Origin: Acetobacteroides hydrogenigenes
Lineage (GTDB): Bacteria; Bacteroidota; Bacteroidia; Bacteroidales; ZOR0009
Reading direction: 5' to 3'
DNA length: 64,000 nucleotides
NCBI RefSeq assembly: GCF_004340205.1
Contig: NZ_SLWB01000006.1
Coordinates: forward strand, 1 to 64,000
The first letter of the stretch is position 1. Every line of letters starts with the position of its first letter. Below are positions 1-7,350 of this stretch, piece after piece. The notes beneath the pieces were generated by a model. The model worked only from the letters and a program-made list of their open reading frames with translations, ran no database searches and was not told the DNA's origin. A program made the position numbers and the translations under genes.

Positions 1-42
1 ATCCTCGTAGCTGAAGCTCGCTGCTTTTTCTTTCTCTTCCAT
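1..42 (-). CDS. N-terminal fragment of a gene leaving the window, possibly exodeoxyribonuclease VII small subunit
   Basis: An ATG at 42 on the minus strand opens a frame of 14 codons (MEEKEKAASFSYED) that runs off the left edge. The FSYED stretch after a charged start resembles the beginning of XseB, the small subunit of exodeoxyribonuclease VII, but 14 residues cannot prove it. A good Bacteroidetes -7 box (TAACTTTG, 49-56) ends only six bases before the ATG, so the transcript may start at or next to the start codon. The start is therefore well supported and the identity weak. Confidence 0.4.
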   Translation of the reverse strand, partial: MEEKEKAASFSYED

Positions 43-48
43 TGTCTG

Positions 49-56
49 CAAAGTTA
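49..56 (-). promoter_or_regulatory. -7 promoter box TAACTTTG for the leftmost gene
   Basis: This is a perfect match to the Bacteroidetes sigma-70 -7 consensus TAnnTTTG on the minus strand. The start codon at 42 lies where transcription should begin, so this may be a leaderless mRNA. Confidence 0.55.
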
Positions 57-59
57 ACG

Positions 60-305
60 TTATCATTTTGCAGACACAGTTGCATGAACAGTCTCCAGAG
101 GGAATTCCGAAGGAGAATAAGCGGTAGAGCCTCAATTCGGCCTCCCTTCATCCTACTGGTATGGGCGATTACCGAAGCCGAAATGCAAACGTATGCCGTA
201 AACCATAAAGCCGCTTACTAACTACTTGTGTGAAGCCTAAAACGTCAATTTCTAAAAATATCGAGCTAAAAAAGATGTATTACTATAAAATATCATTTTC
301 GTATA
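60..305. other. Gene-free stretch with possible RNA structure
   Basis: I find no convincing protein gene here. On the plus strand TTGCAT near 83 can pair with ATGCAA near 181, and AAGCGG near 119 can pair with CCGCTT near 211, so a structured transcript is possible. A weak plus-strand -7-like box (TCATTTTG, 63-70) precedes it. I could not match it to tmRNA, RNase P RNA, SRP RNA or a riboswitch class I know. Confidence 0.25.
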
Positions 306-313
306 TATCTTTG
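306..313 (+). promoter_or_regulatory. -7 promoter box TATCTTTG of an orphan transcription unit
   Basis: A perfect TAnnTTTG box follows an AT-rich stretch. No protein gene begins downstream before the terminator at 394-426, so it should drive a short RNA. Confidence 0.5.
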
Positions 314-319
314 CACGCA

Positions 320-425
320 TAAAAGAAACCCGTCGAACACGACAGGGCACATTTAGCACATAACCTAACAACGAAAAGTAGTCTTGATAAAATAAAAGCC
401 GCAGAGAATGCGGCTTTTATTTTTT
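320..425 (+). ncRNA. Candidate small RNA of about 105 nt
   Basis: The stretch lies between a consensus -7 box (306-313) and a strong hairpin with a T-run (394-426). It has no ATG-initiated frame. Near its 5' end CCCGTCG can pair with CGACAGGG around an AACA loop with one bulge, giving a second hairpin. The family is not recognised. The hairpin at the end could instead serve only purC, which converges from the other side. Confidence 0.35.
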
Positions 426-426
426 A
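394..426. terminator. Bidirectional terminator between the small-RNA candidate and purC
   Basis: The stem AAAAGCCGCA/TGCGGCTTTT is followed by a T-rich tract on the plus strand and preceded by an A-rich tract. It can therefore end both the rightward unit and the leftward purC transcript. Confidence 0.7.
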
Positions 427-438
427 TGATTGGATGAG

Positions 439-1395
439 CTAAATCAGCCTCTTCAGGAAGTTGTTTACGTTACCCTCGATACGGCCTTCGAGGCCATCTT
501 CGTCGGTTCCCTTAACGAAGGGTTCGCCCACAATATTCTCGTATAGCTCGATGTACCTTTCGGATACCGATGCGACAAACTCGTCGGTCATTTCGGGAAC
601 CTGCTGCCCGGCCTTGCCCATAAAGCCGTTTTCCATCAGCCATTCGCGAACAAACTCCTTCGACAGCTGCTTTTGAGGCTCGCCTTTTTCGAAGCGCTCT
701 TGATAGCCATCAGCATAGAAGTAGCGCGAAGAGTCGGGGGTGTGCACCTCGTCGATCAGGTAGATTTGGCCATCCTTCTTGCCGAACTCGTACTTGGTAT
801 CAACCAGGATCAGCCCACGCTGAGCGGCTATCTCGCTACCACGCTTGAAAATGGCAATGGCAAATTTCTCGAGCTGCTCGTAGTCCTCCTTCGACACCAA
901 TCCTTGGGCGATAATTTCCTCTCTAGAGATGTTGGCATCATGCTCGCCCAACTCGGCCTTGGTGGTAGGCGTTACCAGCGGCTCGGCGAACTTCTGGTTT
1001 TCCACCATTCCCTCGGGCAGTTCAATCCCGCAAAGGATTCTATTGCCAGCCTTGTAGTCGCGCCAAGCGCTTCCGCAGAGGTATCCGCGAACGATCATCT
1101 CCACGGGGAACGTCTCGCACCTAATGCCAACGGTAACCATTGGATCGGGCGTAGCAATCTTCCAGTTTGGAACGATATCCGAAGTGGCATCCAAAAACTT
1201 TGCTGCAATTTGATTTAGAACCTGCCCCTTAAAAGGAATTCCCTTAGGCAGTACTACATCGAATGCCGAGATACGGTCGGATACAACCATAACCATGTAC
1301 TCGTTGTTGATGGTGTACACATCACGAACCTTGCCTTTATACACGCTGGTTTGCGCTGGAAAGGTAAAATCAGTAGTAACAAGTGCTTTTGCCAT
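439..1395 (-). CDS. purC: Phosphoribosylaminoimidazole-succinocarboxamide synthase (SAICAR synthetase)
   Basis: PurC joins CAIR and aspartate with ATP to make SAICAR in purine synthesis. The 318-residue protein has the family hallmarks in order: KGKVRDVY near residue 21 (nucleotide-binding strand and loop), [12 protein letters not shown] near 39, [14 protein letters not shown] near 102, and DTKYEFG followed by [14 protein letters not shown] near 198-225. The length fits the longer form found in Bacteroidetes and yeast-like enzymes. It starts at an ATG 18 bases downstream of the queD stop and is the last gene of a phoH-queD-purC run on the minus strand. The hairpin at 394-426 ends the transcript. 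Confidence 0.95.
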   Translation of the reverse strand: MAKALVTTDFTFPAQTSVYKGKVRDVYTINNEYMVMVVSDRISAFDVVLPKGIPFKGQVLNQIAAKFLDATSDIVPNWKIATPDPMVTVGIRCETFPVEMIVRGYLCGSAWRDYKAGNRILCGIELPEGMVENQKFAEPLVTPTTKAELGEHDANISREEIIAQGLVSKEDYEQLEKFAIAIFKRGSEIAAQRGLILVDTKYEFGKKDGQIYLIDEVHTPDSSRYFYADGYQERFEKGEPQKQLSKEFVREWLMENGFMGKAGQQVPEMTDEFVASVSERYIELYENIVGEPFVKGTDEDGLEGRIEGNVNNFLKRLI

Positions 1396-1413
1396 TTCTA
1401 TTGCTGTTGTAGA

Positions 1414-1803
1414 TTAATTTTCAATATCGCTTCGCCTTAGTTCGGCATAGCTGGTAGCCGTTTCCCAAAGCTTTATGCACTCTAGGATGCAGGATTGCCC
1501 CACGAAGCATTCGTCAATCTGCTCGAAGATCCACACCACCATGTTTTCGCTAGTAGGATTAAAGTCGAAAACGTCGTTCAGGTACTTGTGGTCGAGCAGG
1601 TTTATCACCCTCTCGGTAACCACCTTTTTAAGGATGGAAAAGTCGAACACCATGCCGTTCTCGCCCATCTCCCCTTTAACGGTAACCTCCAGCTTGTAAG
1701 TGTGGCCGTGCAGCTGACGACACTTACCCTCGTAGTCCTCCAGCTGGTGGGCGCTATCGAAGGTGAATATCTTGGTAATTCGGATCGACTTAGCCCTCAC
1801 CAC
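1414..1803 (-). CDS. queD: 6-carboxy-tetrahydropterin synthase QueD
   Basis: This enzyme of the PTPS/QueD family converts 7,8-dihydroneopterin triphosphate to 6-carboxytetrahydropterin on the route to queuosine. At 129 residues it is of normal length. Zinc ligands are visible as the His of FDSAHQL near residue 19 and the two His of LHGHTY near 33. The family motifs HKYLND and PTSENMVVWIF follow, with the LWETATSYAEL tail containing the expected Glu. There is no ATG: the start is GTG at 1803 (or the adjacent GTG at 1800), behind a GGAGG on the minus strand. It overlaps the end of phoH by 14 bp, which suggests translational coupling. Confidence 0.93.
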   Translation of the reverse strand: MVRAKSIRITKIFTFDSAHQLEDYEGKCRQLHGHTYKLEVTVKGEMGENGMVFDFSILKKVVTERVINLLDHKYLNDVFDFNPTSENMVVWIFEQIDECFVGQSCILECIKLWETATSYAELRRSDIEN

Positions 1804-2785
1804 GCTCCTCCTCTCTTCTCAAACGGCGCAGTTCCTCCTCATGTTCAATCTCAGCCTCGAATGCGTTGACGATGTACTTTACCAGCGGGTGTCGAACGAT
1901 ATCGCGCGTGTCGAACTCAATTACGCCAATATTCTTTATGGATTTCAGAATTTTGATGCCCCGGGCAAGGCCGGAGTCTGACTTGCGGGGAAGGTCAACC
2001 TGGGTAATATCGCCCGTAACGATGAATTTGGCGTTGCGTCCCATACGGGTTAGGAACATCTTGAGCTGGGTAAACGTCGTATTTTGTGCCTCATCGAGGA
2101 TTACAAACGCGTTATCCAGCGTTCTACCGCGCATGTAGGCCAAGGGGGCAATTTGAACCGTTCCATCCTCCATGTAGGTGGTGAGCTTTCGCTGGGGAAT
2201 CATGTCGTTGAGCGCATCGTAGAGTGGCTGAAGATAGGGGTCGAGCTTCTCCTTCATATCACCCGGAAGGAAGCCCAGCTTCTCGCCAGCCTCAACTGCC
2301 GGACGGGTAAGGATGATGCGCTTCACCTCCTTATTCTTGAGCGCCCGAACCGCTAAGGCAATAGCCGTATAAGTTTTACCAGAGCCAGCGGGCCCAACGG
2401 CAAAGAGCAGGTCGTTCTTGTCATAAAGGTCAACCAAACGCTTTTGGTTGATGGTTCGCGCCTTAATCATTCGACCATTATTGCCGTAAACCAGCACGTC
2501 TCCGTCCATAGTTTCGGTAATATCCAGCTCCTGATCCTCAAAAACCTGTTCAATTAGGGTTTCGTTTACGCGCTGATACTTTGAGTAAACGTCGATGAGC
2601 GTCATCAGCTTATCCTCAAAACGCTCAATTTCCACTTCTTCACCAAAAACCTTGATGCTGTTGCCGCGAGCCACGACCTTTATCTTTGGGAAATAGCTAA
2701 TTATCTTATTGTAGTAGCTATTGGCTGGCCCGTACAGTTCTACGGTATCAACACCTTCTACCAGAATGAGTTTTTCTATGGTCAT
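1790..2785 (-). CDS. phoH: PhoH-like ATPase
   Basis: This is a 331-residue protein of the PhoH/YbeZ type, a cytoplasmic P-loop NTPase associated with RNA metabolism. An N-terminal region with a KH-like look (about 1-70, where AxGNSIKVFGEE is visible) precedes the ATPase core. The Walker A motif is GPAGSGKT at residues 131-138, the Walker B equivalent is FVILDEAQN, and the core ends FIVTGDITQVDLP. The RPAVEAGEKLGFLPGD segment is typical of the family. It is first in a tight run with queD and purC; a consensus -7 box lies at 2816-2823. The exact substrate in this phylum is unknown. Confidence 0.93.
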   Translation of the reverse strand: MTIEKLILVEGVDTVELYGPANSYYNKIISYFPKIKVVARGNSIKVFGEEVEIERFEDKLMTLIDVYSKYQRVNETLIEQVFEDQELDITETMDGDVLVYGNNGRMIKARTINQKRLVDLYDKNDLLFAVGPAGSGKTYTAIALAVRALKNKEVKRIILTRPAVEAGEKLGFLPGDMKEKLDPYLQPLYDALNDMIPQRKLTTYMEDGTVQIAPLAYMRGRTLDNAFVILDEAQNTTFTQLKMFLTRMGRNAKFIVTGDITQVDLPRKSDSGLARGIKILKSIKNIGVIEFDTRDIVRHPLVKYIVNAFEAEIEHEEELRRLRREEERGEG

Positions 2786-2815
2786 GTACTAAATAGTACG
2801 AGGTTTGTAATGGTT

Positions 2816-2823
2816 CAAAGTTA
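2816..2823 (-). promoter_or_regulatory. -7 promoter box TAACTTTG for phoH-queD-purC
   Basis: A perfect TAnnTTTG match lies on the minus strand about 30 bases upstream of the phoH ATG. Confidence 0.65.
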
Positions 2824-2980
2824 ATAATTCTGAAAGCAATCGCTTTGGCCATACAGTTTAATTGTTTTAATTCTAAGAGCAATAGCAATAATTATCGCTA
2901 ACCTTTTGTTCTCGTGCTTGATATTAGCCTACCCGTCAGCATACATTTGCCCTACATAAGCTACTCTAATAAGTTATACG

Positions 2981-3439
2981 ATGAACAGCAACCTTCTTAA
3001 AAAGATGAAGATTAAGGAAGGTATGGTGGGGAAAATACTGAATACCCCTCCAGGATTCGAGGAATTCGAAAGGTATCTTCAGGAAAACGGCTACATAACC
3101 ACGTCTATCGAGACCGATTTTACCCTCTGTTTTGTTACCAACGAGGATGAAATTTTGAGCAGCATACCCTTCATCTACGAATTAAGATTCGACGGCTTGC
3201 TCTGGATGATTTTCCCCAAAAAGAGATCCAAAATACAGTCCTCCATCAGCAAAGAAGTCGGCTGGGAACCGCTCCACGAGATAGGCTATAAGGATATAGC
3301 AATTGCTAGCATTAATGAGAATTGGGCTGCACTCCGCTTCCGAAGCTCCAGCCTAATAAAATCGTCAAAAAGAAGGCTAAAGATGTTCGATAAAGTCGCG
3401 AACCATCGTCCGAATCGACTTAATTCCAATATCCTCTAG
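2981..3439 (+). CDS. DUF3052-like protein
   Basis: This 152-residue protein has no signal peptide. Its middle, LLWMIFPKKRSKIQSSI followed by GWEPL and WAALRFR, resembles the DUF3052/YdeI-type family as I remember it (lines like LLWxxYPKKxSK and GWEPL...DWSALRFR). No function is established for that family. The gene stands alone on the plus strand. Its last 63 bp overlap the 3' end of the NUDIX gene on the opposite strand, so its C-terminal 20 or so residues are encoded antisense to that gene. The conserved part ends before the overlap, so an extended C-terminus is likely. Confidence 0.65.
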   Translation: MNSNLLKKMKIKEGMVGKILNTPPGFEEFERYLQENGYITTSIETDFTLCFVTNEDEILSSIPFIYELRFDGLLWMIFPKKRSKIQSSISKEVGWEPLHEIGYKDIAIASINENWAALRFRSSSLIKSSKRRLKMFDKVANHRPNRLNSNIL

Positions 3440-3904
3440 TTTGACATCCTGAAGGAAGAACCACTCAACCTCACAAACATCGTCGGCTGGTTTAATTACG
3501 GTGTAGTCGCGGAGCGTGCATACAAAGGCAGCATCGTTGGTGAAAACTGTTAGACCACTATACTCGTACCTATTAGGATAACTTCTAATATACCTATACT
3601 CCAAAACCTCGGCTCCAAGTTCCTCCTCAATCTCCCTTGCAAGCGCCTCTTCCGACGACTCGTCTACGCTAACAAATCCACCAGGAAGATCGAGCGTCCC
3701 CTTAAACGGATCTATAGCTCTACGGGTCAACAGCAGGCGTCCTTGTTCATCCAAAATTATAGCAGCAACCGATGAGGCTGCATTGTAGTAGAAACGAAAG
3801 CCACAAGCATCACACTGAAGCGAGTTATCTTCTTTTGATCGAAAGTGATCGGATCCGCATTTAGGGCAAAACTTGAAGACCTGTTGAGGATGTGTTAGGT
3901 GCAT
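3377..3904 (-). CDS. NUDIX hydrolase with N-terminal zinc ribbon
   Basis: The protein (175 aa) probably hydrolyses a nucleoside diphosphate derivative. It begins with a four-cysteine zinc ribbon (FCPKCG near residue 12 and CDACGF near 32), followed by a NUDIX fold. The Nudix box runs from GGFVSVDESSEEALAREI to EEELG near residues 76-96 and keeps the REIxEELG core that binds metal. This domain order recalls NADH pyrophosphatase NudC, but the protein is shorter and the NudC SQPWPFPxS signature is missing, so the substrate is open. The end overlaps the convergent DUF3052-like gene. A -7 box lies at 3922-3929. Confidence 0.88.
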   Translation of the reverse strand: MHLTHPQQVFKFCPKCGSDHFRSKEDNSLQCDACGFRFYYNAASSVAAIILDEQGRLLLTRRAIDPFKGTLDLPGGFVSVDESSEEALAREIEEELGAEVLEYRYIRSYPNRYEYSGLTVFTNDAAFVCTLRDYTVIKPADDVCEVEWFFLQDVKLEDIGIKSIRTMVRDFIEHL

Positions 3905-3921
3905 TTATCGTCTATTTTCTG

Positions 3922-3929
3922 CAAAGTTA
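3922..3929 (-). promoter_or_regulatory. -7 promoter box TAACTTTG for the NUDIX gene
   Basis: A perfect TAnnTTTG box lies on the minus strand, 17 bases upstream of the start codon at 3904. Confidence 0.6.
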
Positions 3930-3994
3930 GCATTTACAAGTTAACAAGTTTAACGATTCGACTGCCTCGCTTACAACATTAAGAGCTATAAAAT

Positions 3995-4036
3995 AAAAAG
4001 GGAACTTCCATTGAGCTACCCCAAAGAAAGTTCCCC
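3995..4036 (-). terminator. Terminator of nagB
   Basis: The inverted repeat GGGAACTT (4000-4007) and AAGTTCCC (4028-4035) encloses a 20-base loop. On the minus strand it is followed by a run of T. Confidence 0.65.
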
Positions 4037-4067
4037 TCTGTATTTCAATCTAATTATTGCGCTAGAC

Positions 4068-6056
4068 CTAGATAAAGTGATCGTACCTTACAAAGCACTC
4101 GATCGCCTGATACTCTGCCATCCCTAGTTTATCGTAAAGATCGGCAGTTGCATGATTTCTATCCTCCGAACGCTGCCAGAACTCGCGTGGATCTTTACCT
4201 GGGAATGGAACCATATCCTTTTGAGACTGGTGGCGATATATAGCCAAACGCTTAATCTTAACCTCTTCTGGGCTCAAAGGAACAGCCATATCAACCATAT
4301 CAAGATCCCACTCCATCCAAGCACCACGATATAGCCAAATGCGGCAATCCTTAAACCATGCCTCATTCTTAAGCTGCTTGCATGCCTCAATTATTGTTTC
4401 GATGCAAACCTTATGCGTACCATGCGGATCTGCCAAATCGCCAGCTGCATAAATCTGGTGGGGTTGAAGTTCCTGAAGCAAATTCTTTACGATATCTACA
4501 TCAGCCTGTGTTTTTGGAGACTTCTTAACCTTTCCGGTTTCGTAGAATGGAAGATCTAGGAAATGAACGTGCGCCTCATCTAATCCAAGATAGCGGCAAG
4601 CAGCACGAGCCTCTCCCCTACGAATAGCCCCCTTAAGCATTTTCAACGCATCCGAATCTGCATCGCCAGGCTTTCTGTTCGCTATTATTGATTGTGCGTT
4701 GTTATAAATCGAACTTGCATCAAAATCCTTTATATGGTATATGTGCTGTACATCCCTCAAGAAGTCGAGGAATCGAAGCGCATAATCATCAAATACGGCA
4801 ATATTTCCAGAAACCTGGTATGCCACATGCACATCATGCCCTTGGTTAATCAATCGAGCAAACGTTCCTCCCATCGAGATAACATCATCATCGGGGTGAG
4901 GCGAGAAAATAACAACCTTCTTAGGGAAAGGTAGCGCACGCTCAGGACGAGTTGCATCGTCAGCATTAGGCTTACCTCCGGGCCATCCCGAAATGGTATG
5001 CTGAAGATCGTTAAACACCTTTATGTTAACGGTGCTAGCGTATCCGTACTCCTCAAGAAGTTCGCTTAAACCGTGCTCTCTGTAATCCGCATCGGTTAAC
5101 TTAAGAATTGGCTTCCCTAACTCTTGGCATAACCAAACCACAGCCTTGCGAATCAAACGTGGATGCCAAACACAAGAACCAACCAACCAAGGATGCTTAA
5201 CGCGAGTAAGTTCCATTGCGGCTCCAAAATCGCAAAGAATATTGGTGTTTGGATGAAGTTGCAGGAATGTTGTTGGAATCTGCTCAGAAACTGGCCCTTC
5301 AACTGCTTTCCTTATTATCTCAGCCTTAGCATCGCCCCATGCAAAAAGAACGATTCTTTTTGCTTTCATAATAGAAGCAACCCCCATTGTAATAGCCTTG
5401 CGAGGTACATTTTCCTCTCCTCCAAAATCGGAAGCAGCGTCAAAACGTGTAAGAGGATCAAGTGATACCATACGTGTTGGCGAGTTGAGCAGCGAACCTG
5501 GCTCATTAAAACCAATATGCCCTGTACGACCAATACCTAAAACCTGAAGGTCTAATCCTCCATAGCTATCAATTTTTGCATCGTACTTCTTGCAGAAATC
5601 GGTAACCTTATCAACAGGAAGGGTTCCATCTGGAATATTAACATTCTCAGGAAGGATATCTATATGATCAAACAGATTCTCGTTCATAAAACGAACGTAA
5701 CTCTGCTTTGCGGTAGGCTCCATTGGATAGTATTCATCCAAGTTAAAAGTCACCACATTTTTAAACGACAGCCCCTCTTCTTTGTGCATTCGAACAAGTT
5801 CCTTGTAAAAAGGAATTGGCGAAGATCCAGTTGCAAGACCAAGCACACACATTTCCCCTTTCTGTGCCTTACTTGTAATAAGGTTAGCAACTTCTTTCGC
5901 AACTATTTTTACAGCCTCACTTGCAGTTGGATATATTGCAGTAGGTATTCGTTCGTAACGCTCTCTAATAGACTCTGGCTCTGCACCATTCCTAAAAGGA
6001 GATGCATACTCAAATGGATTGTAATACTTCTGTATTACTTCGTCAGTTTTGTTCAT
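4068..6056 (-). CDS. nagB: Glucosamine-6-phosphate deaminase fused to a PIG-L-type deacetylase domain
   Basis: This is a two-domain protein of 662 residues. The N-terminal half is NagB: LGLATGSSP near residue 72, FNLDEYYPM near 104, and GRTGHIGFNEPGS near 176-188, whose His belongs to the active site. It should convert glucosamine-6-phosphate to fructose-6-phosphate and ammonia. The C-terminal half starts near 380 with VVIFSPHPDDD, the metal-binding motif of PIG-L/LmbE deacetylases. This fusion is a known Bacteroidetes form, and acetyl removal followed by deamination in one chain is an attractive inference. A longer reading from an ATG at 6095 exists; I prefer 6056 because it begins at MNKTDEVIQ and matches the roughly 663-aa length of Bacteroides homologues. 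Confidence 0.9.
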   Translation of the reverse strand: MNKTDEVIQKYYNPFEYASPFRNGAEPESIRERYERIPTAIYPTASEAVKIVAKEVANLITSKAQKGEMCVLGLATGSSPIPFYKELVRMHKEEGLSFKNVVTFNLDEYYPMEPTAKQSYVRFMNENLFDHIDILPENVNIPDGTLPVDKVTDFCKKYDAKIDSYGGLDLQVLGIGRTGHIGFNEPGSLLNSPTRMVSLDPLTRFDAASDFGGEENVPRKAITMGVASIMKAKRIVLFAWGDAKAEIIRKAVEGPVSEQIPTTFLQLHPNTNILCDFGAAMELTRVKHPWLVGSCVWHPRLIRKAVVWLCQELGKPILKLTDADYREHGLSELLEEYGYASTVNIKVFNDLQHTISGWPGGKPNADDATRPERALPFPKKVVIFSPHPDDDVISMGGTFARLINQGHDVHVAYQVSGNIAVFDDYALRFLDFLRDVQHIYHIKDFDASSIYNNAQSIIANRKPGDADSDALKMLKGAIRRGEARAACRYLGLDEAHVHFLDLPFYETGKVKKSPKTQADVDIVKNLLQELQPHQIYAAGDLADPHGTHKVCIETIIEACKQLKNEAWFKDCRIWLYRGAWMEWDLDMVDMAVPLSPEEVKIKRLAIYRHQSQKDMVPFPGKDPREFWQRSEDRNHATADLYDKLGMAEYQAIECFVRYDHFI

Positions 6057-6096
6057 GGCACTTATGTAATTACTTGTTCTTCTAGCATTATGCATC

Positions 6097-6442
6097 CTTT
6101 ACATCTTGCATATACTTTCATGCATAACATGCTCGAAAATCTTTCTAATTATGCTGCAATATAGCACATCATTCGCATCAAAATCTCTAATATCTGCAAA
6201 GAGTTAACCTTAACTTCATTAAATTGTTTATTCAACCAAACTAATCTAGCATAAACCCACACGTACAACACATACATACAATATTGTTCTACTAGCATTT
6301 ACACGTGTACAAAAAGAGCAAAAAAACGAATGCAACTATTTGCATTTATCCACCTTGAAAAGCATAAAAAAACATCAACTTACGATTATCGATCATACCA
6401 AGTAAAACTACATATAGGAACAAAAAAGTCATCAGTTTTACC
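6097..6442. other. Divergent intergenic region upstream of nagB and the CvfB-like gene
   Basis: This is about 345 bp of AT-rich sequence between two divergent genes. Apart from the promoter box at 6443-6450 and a poor -7-like match for nagB near 6197-6204, I see no gene, repeat or riboswitch. Confidence 0.5.
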
Positions 6443-6450
6443 TAACTTTG
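6443..6450 (+). promoter_or_regulatory. -7 promoter box TAACTTTG for the CvfB-like gene
   Basis: A perfect TAnnTTTG match ends 15 bases before the ATG at 6466. The 5' leader would therefore be under about 10 nt. Confidence 0.65.
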
Positions 6451-6465
6451 AGCAAAATTTGAACA

Positions 6466-7296
6466 ATGATACGAATTGGACAATTTAACAGATTAAGGGT
6501 GTCCAAGATGCTCGAATTTGGAGCATATTTGACAGATGGGAAAGAAGAAATTCTGATGCCAAACAAATTTCTACCTGAAGATATTAAAGAAGGCGACAGC
6601 ATACGTGTATTTCTATACCACGACAACGAAGGACGCCCTATTGCAACAACCCAAATCCCATATGCTTGTGTTGATCAAATTGCGACACTTAAAGTTGTAG
6701 CCAATGGCTCGGCTGGTGGCTTTCTCGATTGGGGGCTAGATAAGGACTTGTTAGTCCCAAATTCAGAGCAAAGAACCCGACTTTCGGTTGGACAAAAAGC
6801 TGTTATTTGGATTTACATCGACGAAAAAAGCGGCCGTATTGTAGGAACAACTAAGCTGAACAAGTTTATTAAAGATCACGGGAGCAACTACAAGGCAGGA
6901 GACGAGGTTGAGATTGTTATTGCGGAGATAACCGACCTAGGTTACAAAGTTGTTGTTGATAACGAGTTCTGGGGTCTCCTTTTCAAAAACGAGGTGTTCA
7001 AACCAATAGAAATAGGAGATAGACTTGATGCCTACATTAAAGAGGTTCGTTCCGACGGAAAGCTCGACATAACGCTGCATTCGTCCGAAAAAAATGAAGT
7101 TGAGGACCTAGGACAAACTATCCTAAAACGTCTTGAAGAGAATAGCGGAACACTTCCCTTTGGAGATAAAACAGATGCAGCTATTATCTATCGCGAATTT
7201 GGAGTAAGCAAAAAAGTATTTAAGCGAACTCTTGGAATGCTGTTTAAAGAAGGGAGAATTACTCTAGGAAACGAACAGATTATTCAAAACAAATAA
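6466..7296 (+). CDS. S1-like RNA-binding protein of the CvfB/YitL family
   Basis: The 276-residue cytoplasmic protein consists of consecutive S1-like (OB) modules and a C-terminal winged-helix region. The opening (IGQFNRLRVSK...GAYLTDG...EILMPNKFLPED) and the later GGFLDWGLDKDLLVPNSEQ are characteristic of CvfB, known in Staphylococcus as a virulence regulator and RNA binder. The end (IYREFGVSKKVFKRTLGMLFKEGRI) is the winged-helix part. It stands alone, with a near-leaderless promoter and a strong terminator shared with rny. The regulatory target in this organism is unknown. Confidence 0.88.
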   Translation: MIRIGQFNRLRVSKMLEFGAYLTDGKEEILMPNKFLPEDIKEGDSIRVFLYHDNEGRPIATTQIPYACVDQIATLKVVANGSAGGFLDWGLDKDLLVPNSEQRTRLSVGQKAVIWIYIDEKSGRIVGTTKLNKFIKDHGSNYKAGDEVEIVIAEITDLGYKVVVDNEFWGLLFKNEVFKPIEIGDRLDAYIKEVRSDGKLDITLHSSEKNEVEDLGQTILKRLEENSGTLPFGDKTDAAIIYREFGVSKKVFKRTLGMLFKEGRITLGNEQIIQNK

Positions 7297-7326
7297 AAAA
7301 GGGAACTTTTAAAGTTCCCTTTTTTA
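7297..7326. terminator. Bidirectional terminator between the CvfB-like gene and rny
   Basis: The hairpin GGGAACTTTT/AAAGTTCCC (7301-7319) is flanked by A-run and T-run, so it can serve both convergent genes. Confidence 0.8.
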
Positions 7327-7350
7327 TTGAGTATATTTTTTTCGTTGAAA

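Noticed and set aside
75-240. 6S RNA, tmRNA or RNase P RNA at the left end
   Set aside because: No tmRNA end motifs or CCA, no RNase P core, and the better 6S candidate is at 8925-9122.
673-1218. 181-codon frame antisense to purC
   Set aside because: Shadow of a certain gene; no motifs or initiation signals.
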